56,501 bases of DNA from UBA7985 sp965661545 (lineage in GTDB: Bacteria; Pseudomonadota; Alphaproteobacteria; UBA7985), in assembly GCA_965661545.1 (NCBI GenBank), contig CBFIEF010000016.1, positions 1 to 56,501 of the forward strand. Direction: 5' to 3'. Position numbers and translations under genes: made by a program. Positions 25,976 to 34,901 of this stretch are shown piece after piece (position 1 is the stretch's first letter; every line of letters begins with the position of its first letter). The notes under the pieces were generated by a model. It made no database searches, was not told where the DNA came from, and saw only the letters and a program-made list of their open reading frames with translations.

Positions 25976-27157
25976 TCACGGCGCAAGCAAAACGCTCATA
26001 CAAATCGGCCCCCGAAACCCAAAACCGCGCCACTTAACGGGCTGCGAAGGGTCAAACGCCAGATTGGGGAATTTCTCGAACAGGCGCGGCAGCAACAGAT
26101 CACCAATCAGCATCCGCGCGATGTGTGTGCCCATACAGAAGTGCGGGCCGTTGCCAAAGGCTTGGTGTGGCTTGCGTTCGCGGAAAATGTTGTAACGTTC
26201 CGGTTCCTCGTAAACGTCCTCATCCCGGTTCGCCGAGGCTTGCGCAACCAGCAGCACGCGTCCGGCAGGCACAAAATACCCAGCAATGCTTGTATCTTCC
26301 TTGACCAGTCGCGATGACGCCTGAATGGGCGCGACCCAGCGGATCGCTTCCTCCATTGCAACATTCCAACTGACCTCACCGCTGATCAGCGCGCGGCGTT
26401 GGTCGGGGTTGGTCAGAATGCCATAAATCGCCGTGAGCGCCGCGTCGCGGGGTTCGTTGATGCCCCCGCCAATCGCGATTTTGACGTTGGCCATCATATC
26501 GGCCCAATCGATCGGGTCGTCGCTGTGCAGTTGAACCGACATCACCGATTGATCTGGTGTCCGCAGCTTGGCGTCTCGCGCCTCCTCAAAACATGCCCGC
26601 ATCTGGTCATTGGCACGGTCAGAGATCTCAAACGGACCCGGCTGCCAACCAAAGTTCCCGGCCCCATCGATCAGCGCTTGGGACCAAAAGATCAAATCAT
26701 CATCGCTGGCGTTGGTCAGGCCCAACAAGGACGCCAAGCAGCGCGCCGCGATCGGCGCTGTTAACTCAGTGAACAAGTCCACGGGCCGATCCGTCGGCAA
26801 GCGGTCGACATACTCCGCCACCACGTCAGCAAACAGCGGCTTCCAAACCTCGCGGATATTGCGCGCAGTAAAAGCTGGCTGCATCGCTCGGCGCAGGCGC
26901 GAGTGATCGTCTCCGTCCCGCCGCATGAGCGTTTTTGCCAAAAAGGCACGCTCCATCGGGGTACTGGGGTCATCAGCACTGAACAACTCAGGATGTTCCT
27001 TGATGTGCTTGGTATCAGCCGCCTTAGTCACAATGATTCGCCCAATGGCGGGGACATCCAGCAAGGGGCTTTCTGCCCGCAATCGGCTGTATGTTGGATA
27101 AGGGTCTGCCGTCAGCTCTGCTATGGACAGATCGTGGTCAACTGGAATTTTCTTCAT
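25976..27157 (-). CDS. Cytochrome P450
   Basis: 393 residues, a soluble bacterial class I P450. The heme-binding loop is FGNGPHFCMGTHIAR with ligand Cys341; the K-helix ExxR is Glu270-Arg273 (EEAIRW). The I-helix reads AIGGGINEPRD (228-238), where the usual acid-threonine pair is Glu-Pro: the proton-relay threonine is replaced by proline. It would hydroxylate or demethylate a small substrate using a ferredoxin partner; none is seen nearby. GGGGG lies upstream of the ATG. It is the second gene of the operon, 41 bases behind the DUF3237 gene and 79 bases before the NicX-like gene. Confidence 0.94.
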   Translation of the reverse strand: MKKIPVDHDLSIAELTADPYPTYSRLRAESPLLDVPAIGRIIVTKAADTKHIKEHPELFSADDPSTPMERAFLAKTLMRRDGDDHSRLRRAMQPAFTARNIREVWKPLFADVVAEYVDRLPTDRPVDLFTELTAPIAARCLASLLGLTNASDDDLIFWSQALIDGAGNFGWQPGPFEISDRANDQMRACFEEARDAKLRTPDQSVMSVQLHSDDPIDWADMMANVKIAIGGGINEPRDAALTAIYGILTNPDQRRALISGEVSWNVAMEEAIRWVAPIQASSRLVKEDTSIAGYFVPAGRVLLVAQASANRDEDVYEEPERYNIFRERKPHQAFGNGPHFCMGTHIARMLIGDLLLPRLFEKFPNLAFDPSQPVKWRGFGFRGPICMSVLLAP

Positions 27158-27198
27158 GTTTGCCCCCTATTAAGCCGACGTTTTAACCGTCTTAACCC

Positions 27199-27657
27199 TT
27201 AGCTTACCGCAAAAAGATCGATTTGCACGGCATTGGACAGACGATGCCCTTTGCCCACGAACAGCGTGCGGTTCACCCAATCATAGCGGGGATCCCCCGT
27301 CTCCAACCGCGCATGGGTGCGCATGTAGTATTGTTCGGGATCGACGGTCTCACCCGCTGCTATGGCCGCAATGACCTCTGGCGGGCCATGCCGATAGCCA
27401 AAGTTGACCACTTCGATCAGCGCGCCGTCGTGGGTCTCGAACGCATATCGCGTATCAATCTCAGCCACGCCATTGGAGAACACAGTTTGCCAGTCTGCGC
27501 CGAGGTTCAGAACCTTCCCACTGAGAGTCTCGCCAACGACTTCTCCGCCTACAATTGGAATAATCCGACGACGACCCGCCTGCCCCGGTCCCATCTCCAT
27601 CACAGGATCAAGTTGAACGTTGAGCGTGCAAACAAATTCAAGACTTGGCGCTTCCAT
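27199..27657 (-). CDS. DUF3237-family protein
   Basis: 152 residues from the ATG at 27657, which has GGAGG directly upstream; the longer frame is rejected. Family features: LEFVCTLNVQLDP, RRRIIPIVGGEVVGETLSGKVLNLGADWQ, AEIDTRYAFETHDGALIEVVNFG and the terminal DWVNRTLFVGKG. DUF3237 proteins are small beta-barrels of unknown function often found in aromatic and terpenoid catabolic operons. It is the first gene of the operon that continues with P450, NicX-like enzyme, hydrolase, ACAD and ligase, so it probably binds or tautomerises a pathway intermediate (inference). Confidence 0.87.
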   Translation of the reverse strand: MEAPSLEFVCTLNVQLDPVMEMGPGQAGRRRIIPIVGGEVVGETLSGKVLNLGADWQTVFSNGVAEIDTRYAFETHDGALIEVVNFGYRHGPPEVIAAIAAGETVDPEQYYMRTHARLETGDPRYDWVNRTLFVGKGHRLSNAVQIDLFAVS

Positions 27658-27817
27658 GGAACCTCCGACAACTCTCCACAGACAGACCATGCCGCGTTTC
27701 CGCAATCGAGGGGAGCCTTTTCTAAAGTCGCCCGACACACATTCCCTACGATTTTTACTCGAATTTCACTTTAAAGTCGTGTAATGTCGTGTCGATAATT
27801 TGGTTTGGAACTATACG

Positions 27818-29269
27818 ATGCGTGCCATTTTCAAAATTAAGCCCCTTTTCATGCTTTGCTTCCTTGGCCTATTTGCCAGCTCGACCGCTCGCGCAGACAT
27901 TGCGACGCTGCTCTCCGCCCTCGTTTTGGGGTCGGCTGTGTTTAATGGATTGGACGGCAGCTCTTCTGACCTGTCAAAAAGCCAACCATCCAGCCAGCTC
28001 GCGCAGTCTTTTCGCGCTCTGTCCAAGTCTGATCGGCGCGCGATCCAACGCCGTCTCGACGATCTGGGTTTTTACAACCGGACCAGCGATGGGTTGTGGG
28101 GCACAGGAACGCTGTCCGCTCTCCGCCGCTATGCCAGCAGCAAAGGCCTTAGCCTGGGCATCAACTCTTCTAGTGACGCCCGGCGTGTATTGAGCACCCT
28201 GCGTCGCGGCTCTTCGTCTTCCAGAAGCCGCCCGGTCGATCCCGGCAATGGTGATACAGGCCTGAGCGAATACAGGATCAAGAACATCCAACTTTGGCTG
28301 TCTGCCAATGGCTACGACGCTGGACCGGTTGACGGAATCTTTGGCGGCCAATCAGAGCGGGCCGCAGGTAACTATCTCGCAGCGCGTGGGCTGAGCTTGA
28401 ACTCGGTAAGCCTCGAAGATCTGCATGATACGTTGGATGGCAGCTTGGATAACCTGCTCTCCTCAGCAAACGGCACCACCTCGGCTTTTGAGGACTATGA
28501 AGACCTCACCCTCGACGAACTTGGTCTCGCCCTCGCCCAGCGTGCTTACAACTCGAACCGCGACTTCCTCGAAGAAGAGAAAGCCCTCTGGCATTGGATC
28601 GAACAGGAATACCTGCGTGAACGCTATGGCCCTGGTAAGGAACTCGCCAACAGCCTGACCGAAGACTTCTATGGCGGTAATTTTGACGAGCGCCGGTCGG
28701 CTGGATCCATCCTGCACCGGCTGATCCTCGCGAACATGACCAATGAGCCGCTTAAGTTCTCCATACGCGATGAGGTCATCCTCTTGCCGATTAACTTTGT
28801 GCCCCGGCGCGGGGATCCCATCCATGACCTCGCGTTGGGTGAGGCTAACTTTCTGCCCTATGACGTTGCCTTTCGCTTGGTCTCCATCAAGCCCGGCAAA
28901 GCCGCGGCCCGGTTCTATAACGATTCCGGTCTGGAAATTGGGTATCTGCCCGTGGACCGCGCACGGGCCAGCGCCTTTGAAGCATTGTTGGTCAATCAGG
29001 CGGACTATCGCTTTGAAATGATGTCGTTTATCAGCTTGAAGAAGCTTGCAGACGGCACTCCGACGCGTGACGGCAAACCGATGTTTGAAGCCGAAGCGAC
29101 CTTTGACGGCTTTGCCTTGGTCGTGACGCCCCTTTCCCCCGGCTCGGGCGAAACCGAGCCCGTTCTTTACGAGTGGGTGAGCCCAACCTCGCGATCATCG
29201 TCCAGTCAGAGCGATTATAATTTCACCTACAACAATCCCAGAATCTCTGCGGTGAACAGCGCCTTCTAA
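27818..29269 (+). CDS. Exported protein with two peptidoglycan-binding domains
   Basis: 483 residues. A signal peptide ends at STARAD. Two PG_binding_1-type helical repeats follow: residues 70-112 (RRAIQRRLDDLGFYNRTSDGL, then WGTGTLSALRRY) and about 153-200 (IKNIQLWLSANGYDAGPVDGI, then FGGQSERAAGNYL). They are separated by a Ser/Arg/Pro linker. The C-terminal 260 residues have no motif I recognise and are predicted to be mixed alpha/beta. The start is the ATG at 27818; the frame extends to a TTG six codons upstream. It probably acts in the envelope as a cell-wall-anchored or secreted factor. It is a single gene, unrelated to the divergent catabolic operon. Confidence 0.8.
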   Translation: MRAIFKIKPLFMLCFLGLFASSTARADIATLLSALVLGSAVFNGLDGSSSDLSKSQPSSQLAQSFRALSKSDRRAIQRRLDDLGFYNRTSDGLWGTGTLSALRRYASSKGLSLGINSSSDARRVLSTLRRGSSSSRSRPVDPGNGDTGLSEYRIKNIQLWLSANGYDAGPVDGIFGGQSERAAGNYLAARGLSLNSVSLEDLHDTLDGSLDNLLSSANGTTSAFEDYEDLTLDELGLALAQRAYNSNRDFLEEEKALWHWIEQEYLRERYGPGKELANSLTEDFYGGNFDERRSAGSILHRLILANMTNEPLKFSIRDEVILLPINFVPRRGDPIHDLALGEANFLPYDVAFRLVSIKPGKAAARFYNDSGLEIGYLPVDRARASAFEALLVNQADYRFEMMSFISLKKLADGTPTRDGKPMFEAEATFDGFALVVTPLSPGSGETEPVLYEWVSPTSRSSSSQSDYNFTYNNPRISAVNSAF

Positions 29270-29286
29270 ACTGGCGTCACTATGCC

Positions 29287-30546
29287 TTAATCAGCCTCGC
29301 CGACGGATTTCAGCACGCCCAATAGCGCGCTGACTTCCTGCTCGGTGTTATAGTGGCACAGGGAAATGCGAATACAGTCGCTCAGACCAATTGGGTCGAG
29401 GACGTTGCCACTGTAATGATCGGCCTTTCGCGTATGGGTGCGGATGCCTTGCTCGTTTAACTTCGTCACCACATCCGGCGATGCCATGCCTTCAACGGCA
29501 ATTGACACCAATCCCTCACGCGCTGGATTGTCTGCGCCGCCCAAAATCCGCACGTGCGTCATATCCCGCAAGCCCGGCAAGTTGCCGACACCGTTGATCA
29601 TGGCATCAGTCAAATGGGTCTCGTAGGTATGAATTGCCCGACCGGCCGCCTCAATCCGGCTGCGCGGATCCTCTTCGCTGGATACTTCTCCACCCAACCA
29701 GTCGAAGTAGGCGACGACATCCGACATGGTGGCATAAGCACCAGTATCACGCGTCCCAAACTCCCATCCGCTCGCCGGAGCATCGATCAGCTGATCGTGC
29801 GGCTGCGCCGAAAAACGGTCCGAAATCCACGCCACACCAAATCCGTGGCGAGAGAACACTTTGTAAGGCGAAATGGCGTATCCATCGACGTTGTAAGCAT
29901 CGAGATCCAACTGACCGTGCGCGGCGTGCTGGATACCATCAACGATGATGAAGCAATCGGGTGCAACGGCGCGGATCGCCTTGGAGATCCCCGCCACATC
30001 CATCCCCATCCCCGTTACCGGTGACGCATGCAGAATGGTAGCTACGGCAACATCTGGGGTCATGGACGCGGCATAGTCTTCAGGCCGAACCAAGCCGGTC
30101 TCGTCCTGATGCTGCACGTTGACATACTCAAGCCCAGCAATATCGGCCCACCGCCGTGCAGCGCTTCGGCTGGCCGGGTGTTCGATTGAAGAACCGATGA
30201 CCTTTCCGCCCTTTGGCGCATTAACGCAGGCCGTTCGGATCATCCGAAACAGCAATTCCGTCCCGCTCTCGCCGACAAAAAACTGACCCGCGCTCGCGTT
30301 CATGAAAACGGCAAGGTCAGCTTTGGCCTTGTTAATGGTCTTCACCAACGCATGCGCGGCGACGTTGTCTCGCCCCTGGTTATCTGGAATAGCCGCATAG
30401 AAGCCGGAGGTTTCGACGACCGATTTCAACGTTAAAGCCCCGCCAGCGTTCTCAAAGAAAATGCGGTCGCCTTGAAAAGGACAGGTGTCCACGTGGGCGA
30501 AGCGGTCACGGATCGCGGTAATGAGGTCGGGGGCATTCTGGATCAT
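29287..30546 (-). CDS. Class V aminotransferase / cysteine desulfurase-like PLP enzyme
   Basis: 419 residues. PLP-binding Lys229 in AISPYKVFSRHG, Asp203-x-x-x-His207 in IVDGIQHAAHG, and a substrate region GSSIEHPASRSAARRW as in NifS/SufS relatives. I do not see the mobile catalytic-cysteine loop expected of a cysteine desulfurase in the C-terminal third, so a lyase, epimerase or aminotransferase role is equally likely. AGGA precedes the ATG. It is transcribed divergently from the AKR-lactonase pair with 163 bp between, and convergent with the peptidoglycan-binding gene. The function remains open. Confidence 0.85.
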   Translation of the reverse strand: MIQNAPDLITAIRDRFAHVDTCPFQGDRIFFENAGGALTLKSVVETSGFYAAIPDNQGRDNVAAHALVKTINKAKADLAVFMNASAGQFFVGESGTELLFRMIRTACVNAPKGGKVIGSSIEHPASRSAARRWADIAGLEYVNVQHQDETGLVRPEDYAASMTPDVAVATILHASPVTGMGMDVAGISKAIRAVAPDCFIIVDGIQHAAHGQLDLDAYNVDGYAISPYKVFSRHGFGVAWISDRFSAQPHDQLIDAPASGWEFGTRDTGAYATMSDVVAYFDWLGGEVSSEEDPRSRIEAAGRAIHTYETHLTDAMINGVGNLPGLRDMTHVRILGGADNPAREGLVSIAVEGMASPDVVTKLNEQGIRTHTRKADHYSGNVLDPIGLSDCIRISLCHYNTEQEVSALLGVLKSVGEAD

Positions 30547-30709
30547 GGTGGGGTCCTGTTTGGAACGAGGCTTTCGCCCACTATGGCGCTGTAAATCGCA
30601 CAGGTCGAGCCATGCTTTTGGCGGTTTGCCCTGAACTTTTTGTCCGGCTTCGGTTTATTCGTTCGGCGATATGGGACATGCTGACCGGCGAATGATCGAG
30701 GCTCCTGCT

Positions 30710-31735
30710 ATGGCTATGGATTTCCCAACCCGGCGCGTTGGCAAAACATCTCTGTGTCTGCCCGTTTTGGGCTTTGGCACCGCACCCCTGGGCGGCATGT
30801 TTGAAGCTGTTGATGGCACTGAAGGCGCGGCCATTCTCGCCCAAGCGCTGGAGAGCGGCCTCACCTATGTCGATACCGCACCGTATTACGGCTTTGGCTT
30901 GTCTGAGCGGCGCGTGGGTGATGGTTTACGCGGAAAAGACTGTGTGCTGTCCACCAAAGTGGGCCGCCTGCTGCGTCCCGGCCTAACCGCCGAAGCAGCC
31001 GCAATGGGCTGGCCGCAAGCTCTGCCGTTTCACCCGGTTTTTGACTACAGCTACGACGCCATCATGCGATCGTTTGAGGAATCCCTGCAAAGGCTGGGCT
31101 TAGAGAAAATCGATATTCTCTACGTCCACGACATCGGCACCGTCACCCACGGCAAAGACGCAACCCGGCACTTCCGCGATTTGGCCGAAAGTGGTTATCG
31201 GGCGCTCGATAGCTTGCGCCAATCAGGGCAGATTACGGCCATTGGCTTGGGGGTGAATGAAGCCCAAGTCTGCTTGGACGCTTTGGCGGTGGGGGATTGG
31301 GACGTGTTTCTACTCGCTGGCCGCTACACGCTGTTGGAACAAGACCCGCTGGACGACCTGCTCCCGCAATGTATGGAACGCGCTGTGTCGCTGGTCATGG
31401 GCGGTCCGTTCAATTCCGGCATTCTGGTGGGCGGCGATACGTGGAACTACGATGCCGCGCCCGAGGCTGTGCGGTCCAAGGTCCAGCGGCTTAGGGCTGT
31501 CTGCCAAGAATACGGTGTCCCGCTGCCCGCCGCCGCGCTGCAATTCCCGCTCGCGCATCAGGCCGTGGTCTCCGTCGTGCCCGGACTGCGCAACCGGCAA
31601 GAGCTGGCCGACACGATGGCATGGGCTAAGCATCCGATCCCGGCTGAGCTGTGGCAAGCACTCAAGCACCGCGACCTCCTGCACCCCAACGCGCCGACCC
31701 CGCCGTCATCCCCTTACCAGCGGGCCGCGCCATGA
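30710..31735 (+). CDS. Aldo/keto reductase, aldose (L-fucose-type) 1-dehydrogenase-like
   Basis: 341 residues from ATG 30710 (GAGG eight bases upstream). The AKR catalytic tetrad is Asp55, Tyr60, Lys83 and His140 (YVDTAPYYGFG, STKVGR, LYVHDIG). The N-terminal LGFGTAPLGGMFEAVD and the long insert match the D-threo-aldose / L-fucose 1-dehydrogenase branch, which oxidises a free sugar to its 1,5-lactone. The stop overlaps the next gene, a lactonase-like amidohydrolase, as ATGA; this pairing is the expected first two steps of oxidative deoxy-sugar breakdown. Confidence 0.88.
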   Translation: MAMDFPTRRVGKTSLCLPVLGFGTAPLGGMFEAVDGTEGAAILAQALESGLTYVDTAPYYGFGLSERRVGDGLRGKDCVLSTKVGRLLRPGLTAEAAAMGWPQALPFHPVFDYSYDAIMRSFEESLQRLGLEKIDILYVHDIGTVTHGKDATRHFRDLAESGYRALDSLRQSGQITAIGLGVNEAQVCLDALAVGDWDVFLLAGRYTLLEQDPLDDLLPQCMERAVSLVMGGPFNSGILVGGDTWNYDAAPEAVRSKVQRLRAVCQEYGVPLPAAALQFPLAHQAVVSVVPGLRNRQELADTMAWAKHPIPAELWQALKHRDLLHPNAPTPPSSPYQRAAP

Positions 31736-32607
31736 TCATCGATAGTCATCAACACTTTTGGCGATTAGAGCGCGGCGATTATGGCTGGATCACCCAACAC
31801 CTCGCCCCCATTTTTCGCGATTTTGGCCCTGGCGACTTGCGTCCTTTACTGGACGCTCACAGCATCGACGCGACCATTGCCGTACAAGCGGCACCGACGT
31901 GGGCTGAAACGGCTTTTTTATTGGATTTGGCGCAGCAGAGCCCATGGGTGCTGGGCGTCGTGGGGTGGATGGATATTGAAGCTGAAACCGCAGCGGCGGA
32001 CATCGAACAGGCCGCCGAGAAACACCCACGCCTGCTAGGCCTTCGCCCCATGATCCAAGACATCAGCGACGACGCGTGGATGTTGCAAGACCGCTTGCGA
32101 CCAGCGATTGAAGCGATGGAGGCGGCAGATCTCACTTTTGACGCCCTCGTACTGCCAAAGCACCTCGAGCCGCTGAAAACCTTCCTGAGCCGTTTTTCTT
32201 CACTGCGCGTGATGGTAGATCACGGAGCGAAGCCGGAAATTCGCAATCAGGGGTTTGAGCCATGGGCCAGCGACATCGCAGCGGTGGCCACGCATTCAAA
32301 CGCGTGGTGCAAACTCTCCGGCCTGCTCACCGAAGCCCGCACCGATCAGGATGCCGATGATCTGGCACCCTATGTCCAGCACATCCTCGACGTTTTTGGC
32401 CCAGAACGGTGCCTGTGGGGCAGCGATTGGCCGGTGCTGACGATGGCGGCAGGATACGGTGCTTGGTTTGAAATGCTAAACGGCCTGACACAAAGCCTGA
32501 GCGAGGATCAGCGACGCGGCTTGATGGGTGAGAATGCTGTGGCGGCTTACCCACGCCTCGCCTACGGTCTGGAGCCGTTCAACGCGCACAAATCAGGCAC
32601 GCCATGA
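31732..32607 (+). CDS. Amidohydrolase-2 family lactonase, L-fuconolactonase-like
   Basis: 291 residues. The metal motif His6-x-His8 is in IIDSHQHFW, followed by LERGDYGWI as in sugar lactonases of COG3618. A later His is in VMVDHGAKP, and the active-site Asp is in LWGSDWPVL. The family hydrolyses L-fucono-, L-rhamnono- or galactarolactones. The start ATG overlaps the aldose dehydrogenase stop (ATGA), so they form a two-step module. Its own stop in turn overlaps the remains of a LysE-type exporter. Confidence 0.9.
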   Translation: MIIDSHQHFWRLERGDYGWITQHLAPIFRDFGPGDLRPLLDAHSIDATIAVQAAPTWAETAFLLDLAQQSPWVLGVVGWMDIEAETAAADIEQAAEKHPRLLGLRPMIQDISDDAWMLQDRLRPAIEAMEAADLTFDALVLPKHLEPLKTFLSRFSSLRVMVDHGAKPEIRNQGFEPWASDIAAVATHSNAWCKLSGLLTEARTDQDADDLAPYVQHILDVFGPERCLWGSDWPVLTMAAGYGAWFEMLNGLTQSLSEDQRRGLMGENAVAAYPRLAYGLEPFNAHKSGTP

Positions 32608-32823
32608 TCAGCTCGCCCTTGCGGTCGTTTTCCTGCTCCTCACCCGCGGGCCCGGCGTTCTGACCACCGCAGGCTTTGGCTCTATGCAGGCGCTAGGGTG
32701 CATGCTCTCAACCTGTCAGAACGCCACCAGCGGATCATCAACCTCGGGATGGCGCTGGCGTTGCTGATGGTGGTAGCGCTGTCGACGGTCTCGCTGTTGC
32801 GTCCAGCGGCTGTGACCGGGTGA
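32604..32823 (+). pseudogene. Relic of a LysE/RhtB-type exporter
   Basis: The N-terminal LysE segment (DQLALAVVFLLLTRGPGVLT, then TAGFGS) is followed almost at once, in another frame, by the C-terminal segment (RRLWLYAGARVHALNLSERH, then QRIINLGMALALLMVVAL) ending at TGA 32823. About 140-150 middle residues are missing, and the ATG that overlaps the lactonase stop is out of frame with the first segment. I read this as an internally deleted, frameshifted exporter gene that was once third in the AKR-lactonase operon. Confidence 0.7.
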
Positions 32824-32831
32824 GGCGCGCG

Positions 32832-33941
32832 CTAAGCCTTAGAAAACGGCAACTCACACAGCGTTGCCCCCACGGGCACACCTTGGCGCACCACGGTCAC
32901 ACGGTCGCCGGGCTGATAATTCACCGAGATCAGCGCAAAGCCGATGACGCGCTCGAACTTGAATGACCAGCAGCCACAGGTCATGTCCCCGACCTTTTGC
33001 CCACCTGCCTCGATATCGTACCACCGGACGGGGCCGGGCTGGGGCTCTTCATCGTCGAGCAACAAACCGAGTTGGTGGCGCGTTGGCCCTTCCGCCTTGA
33101 TCCGGCGCAAAGCCCCAATTCCCACAACGTCGTCGGCCACGTCGAGATCAACGTAACGCTCCAGCCGGACTTCAAAGGGGTTGGTGTGGTCGTCAGTATC
33201 ACCGCCAAAGGACAGCATGCCGCTTTCGATGCGCTCAACCGGGCTGGGATTGCCCGGACCAATGCCCCACGGCGCTCCAGCCTCGCGAAAGATGTTCCAC
33301 AGCTCGTCACCGCGTGTGCCATCGAGCAAATAAATCTCGAAACCACCTTGGCCCGAGTAGCCCGAGCGCTGGATTTTCAGCGGAATGCCGTTGAGCTCCG
33401 CATCAGCGAACCAGAAAAACTTGATGTCACGGATCCAGTCTCCGAAAACAGCGGCAACCACCTCCTCCGCCATCGGACCTTGCACGGCCAACGGAGAAAC
33501 ATCCGGTTCGTGCAGCTCGACATTCATCGCCCGCTCTGCCGCAATCGCACGACACCACATGAGCATGTCCTTGTCCGCGATCGACAGCCAAAATTTGTCT
33601 TCTGCCAGCTTGAGCACCACCGGATCGTTGATGATGACGCCACGATGATCACAGCAGGCGACGTACTTGCCCTGCCCGATTTTCTGGCGCGATAAGTCTC
33701 GCGTGCATAGCATTTGCGTAAAGACTGCCGCATCCGGTCCTTCGATAGCGACCTGCCGCTCAACGGCCACATCCCACAGGCTCACGCCCTTGGTCAGTCG
33801 GTCGTATTCCTCGCGCGGATGGCCGTAAGAGGTCGGCATCAGCATTCGGTTGTACGGCGAAAACGCCGCGACGCCTTCTTTGACCGTAGACTCGTAAAAC
33901 GGCGAAACGCGCAGACGGGTGTTTGGACCAACTTCAGCCAT
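32832..33941 (-). CDS. GcvT/DmdA-like tetrahydrofolate-dependent methyltransferase
   Basis: 369 residues from ATG 33941 (GAGGA eight bases upstream); a longer frame to 34031 is rejected. The pattern is that of DMSP demethylase DmdA: SLWDVAVERQVAIEGPDA, VIINDPVVLKLAEDKFWLSI, DVSPLAVQGPMAEEV, FFWFADAELNG, QRSGYSGQGGFEIYL, NPSPVERIESGMLSFGGD and NPFEVRLERYVDLD. These enzymes move a methyl group from a sulfonium or amine to tetrahydrofolate. DmdA proper has RSGWSKQGG; here it is RSGYSGQGG, so the substrate may differ. It is the last gene of the PanB-like/Rieske/CitE-like/DmdA-like operon. Confidence 0.83.
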   Translation of the reverse strand: MAEVGPNTRLRVSPFYESTVKEGVAAFSPYNRMLMPTSYGHPREEYDRLTKGVSLWDVAVERQVAIEGPDAAVFTQMLCTRDLSRQKIGQGKYVACCDHRGVIINDPVVLKLAEDKFWLSIADKDMLMWCRAIAAERAMNVELHEPDVSPLAVQGPMAEEVVAAVFGDWIRDIKFFWFADAELNGIPLKIQRSGYSGQGGFEIYLLDGTRGDELWNIFREAGAPWGIGPGNPSPVERIESGMLSFGGDTDDHTNPFEVRLERYVDLDVADDVVGIGALRRIKAEGPTRHQLGLLLDDEEPQPGPVRWYDIEAGGQKVGDMTCGCWSFKFERVIGFALISVNYQPGDRVTVVRQGVPVGATLCELPFSKA

Positions 33942-34005
33942 GACTTTATCCTCAAAAGACCAATGCGAGATGAACCGCTGCTTCTTATCTGCGAACCTGC
34001 GGCCC

Positions 34006-34866
34006 TTAACTGGTTCTGGTGCGACCCGCAATCGCGACTATGCGATACATGTCGCGCAGCACAGGCTTTTCAATCAATTTGCCATCGATCACAACCAAGC
34101 CTGTATCCGCCGCTTCAAACTCAGCAATCACCCGGCGTGCCCGCGCGATTTTCTCGTCCGACGGCGTAAAGACCTCATTCAGCGCTGCAATCTGCTTGGG
34201 ATGAACCGAGCCTTTGCCGGAGAACCCTAAATCGCGCACTTTTTCGGCTTCGACCCTCATGCCTTCAGGGTCATCAAGGTCCAAGAACGGCACATCGACC
34301 GCGTCCAGCCCCGCTGCCGCCGCGGCATGCACAACCCGCGAACGGGCGTAGATCATGGTTTCAAACGCGTTAACGCACCTCAACTCTGCCGCCATATCAA
34401 CACCACCAAAGAACAGGCCTTCGATCCGTGGGGAACACTTGGCAATCGCAAATGCAGCTTCCAGCCCTTCGTTGGTTTCGATGATGACGTGCAGTCTGGT
34501 GTCGTGCCCAGCTTCGCTGAGCAGTTGGTCCAGCATCACCACTTCATCCGGCGTCCGAACCTTGGGCATCATCAACGCAGGCGGCGGTGTTGATGTCGCG
34601 AGGATGGCCTGCACGTCCTCTATGCCAAAGCGTTCCCGCATGGAGTTGATGCGCAGGATGCGCTCGACGCCGTCGTCGGCTTGCGGCTCCGCAAACAGCG
34701 CCAACGCCTTGGTGCGGGCTTCGGCCTTATCTTTGGGCGCAATCCCGTCTTCAAGCTCCACACACACCATATCCGCACCACTCTTGAGCGCTTTGGGGTA
34801 CATTTCTGGGCGCAAACCGGGAGTGAAGATAAAGCTGCGGCGTGAGCGTGGGTTACTGGCAGACAT
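34006..34866 (-). CDS. HpcH/HpaI-CitE-like CoA-ester lyase
   Basis: 286 residues. TIM-barrel lyase signatures: RSFIFTPGLRPEMYPKALKS, CVELEDGIAPKDKAEAR (metal and acidic residues), IIETNEGLEAAFAIAKCSPR, FFGGVDMAAEL and GKGSVHPKQIAALN. Relatives are citrate lyase beta, malyl-CoA and beta-methylmalyl-CoA lyase or thioesterase. It would split or hydrolyse a hydroxyacyl-CoA. A strong AAGGAGGG precedes the ATG. It lies between the Rieske and DmdA-like genes in the MarR-controlled operon. Confidence 0.88.
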   Translation of the reverse strand: MSASNPRSRRSFIFTPGLRPEMYPKALKSGADMVCVELEDGIAPKDKAEARTKALALFAEPQADDGVERILRINSMRERFGIEDVQAILATSTPPPALMMPKVRTPDEVVMLDQLLSEAGHDTRLHVIIETNEGLEAAFAIAKCSPRIEGLFFGGVDMAAELRCVNAFETMIYARSRVVHAAAAAGLDAVDVPFLDLDDPEGMRVEAEKVRDLGFSGKGSVHPKQIAALNEVFTPSDEKIARARRVIAEFEAADTGLVVIDGKLIEKPVLRDMYRIVAIAGRTRTS

Positions 34867-34901
34867 GGATTTCCCTCCTTTGCGTTCCCTACAGAAACGC
34901 T

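Noticed and set aside
22005..28825. Further GGGATCC strings near 22007, 27290 and 28816
   Set aside because: They lie inside coding sequence, lack the outer T/A bases of the palindrome, and follow from common codons, so I do not count them as operators.
32604..32663. 19-codon frame beginning at the ATGA overlap after the lactonase
   Set aside because: It stops quickly and is out of frame with the LysE-like sequence; it is the leftover start of the exporter relic.
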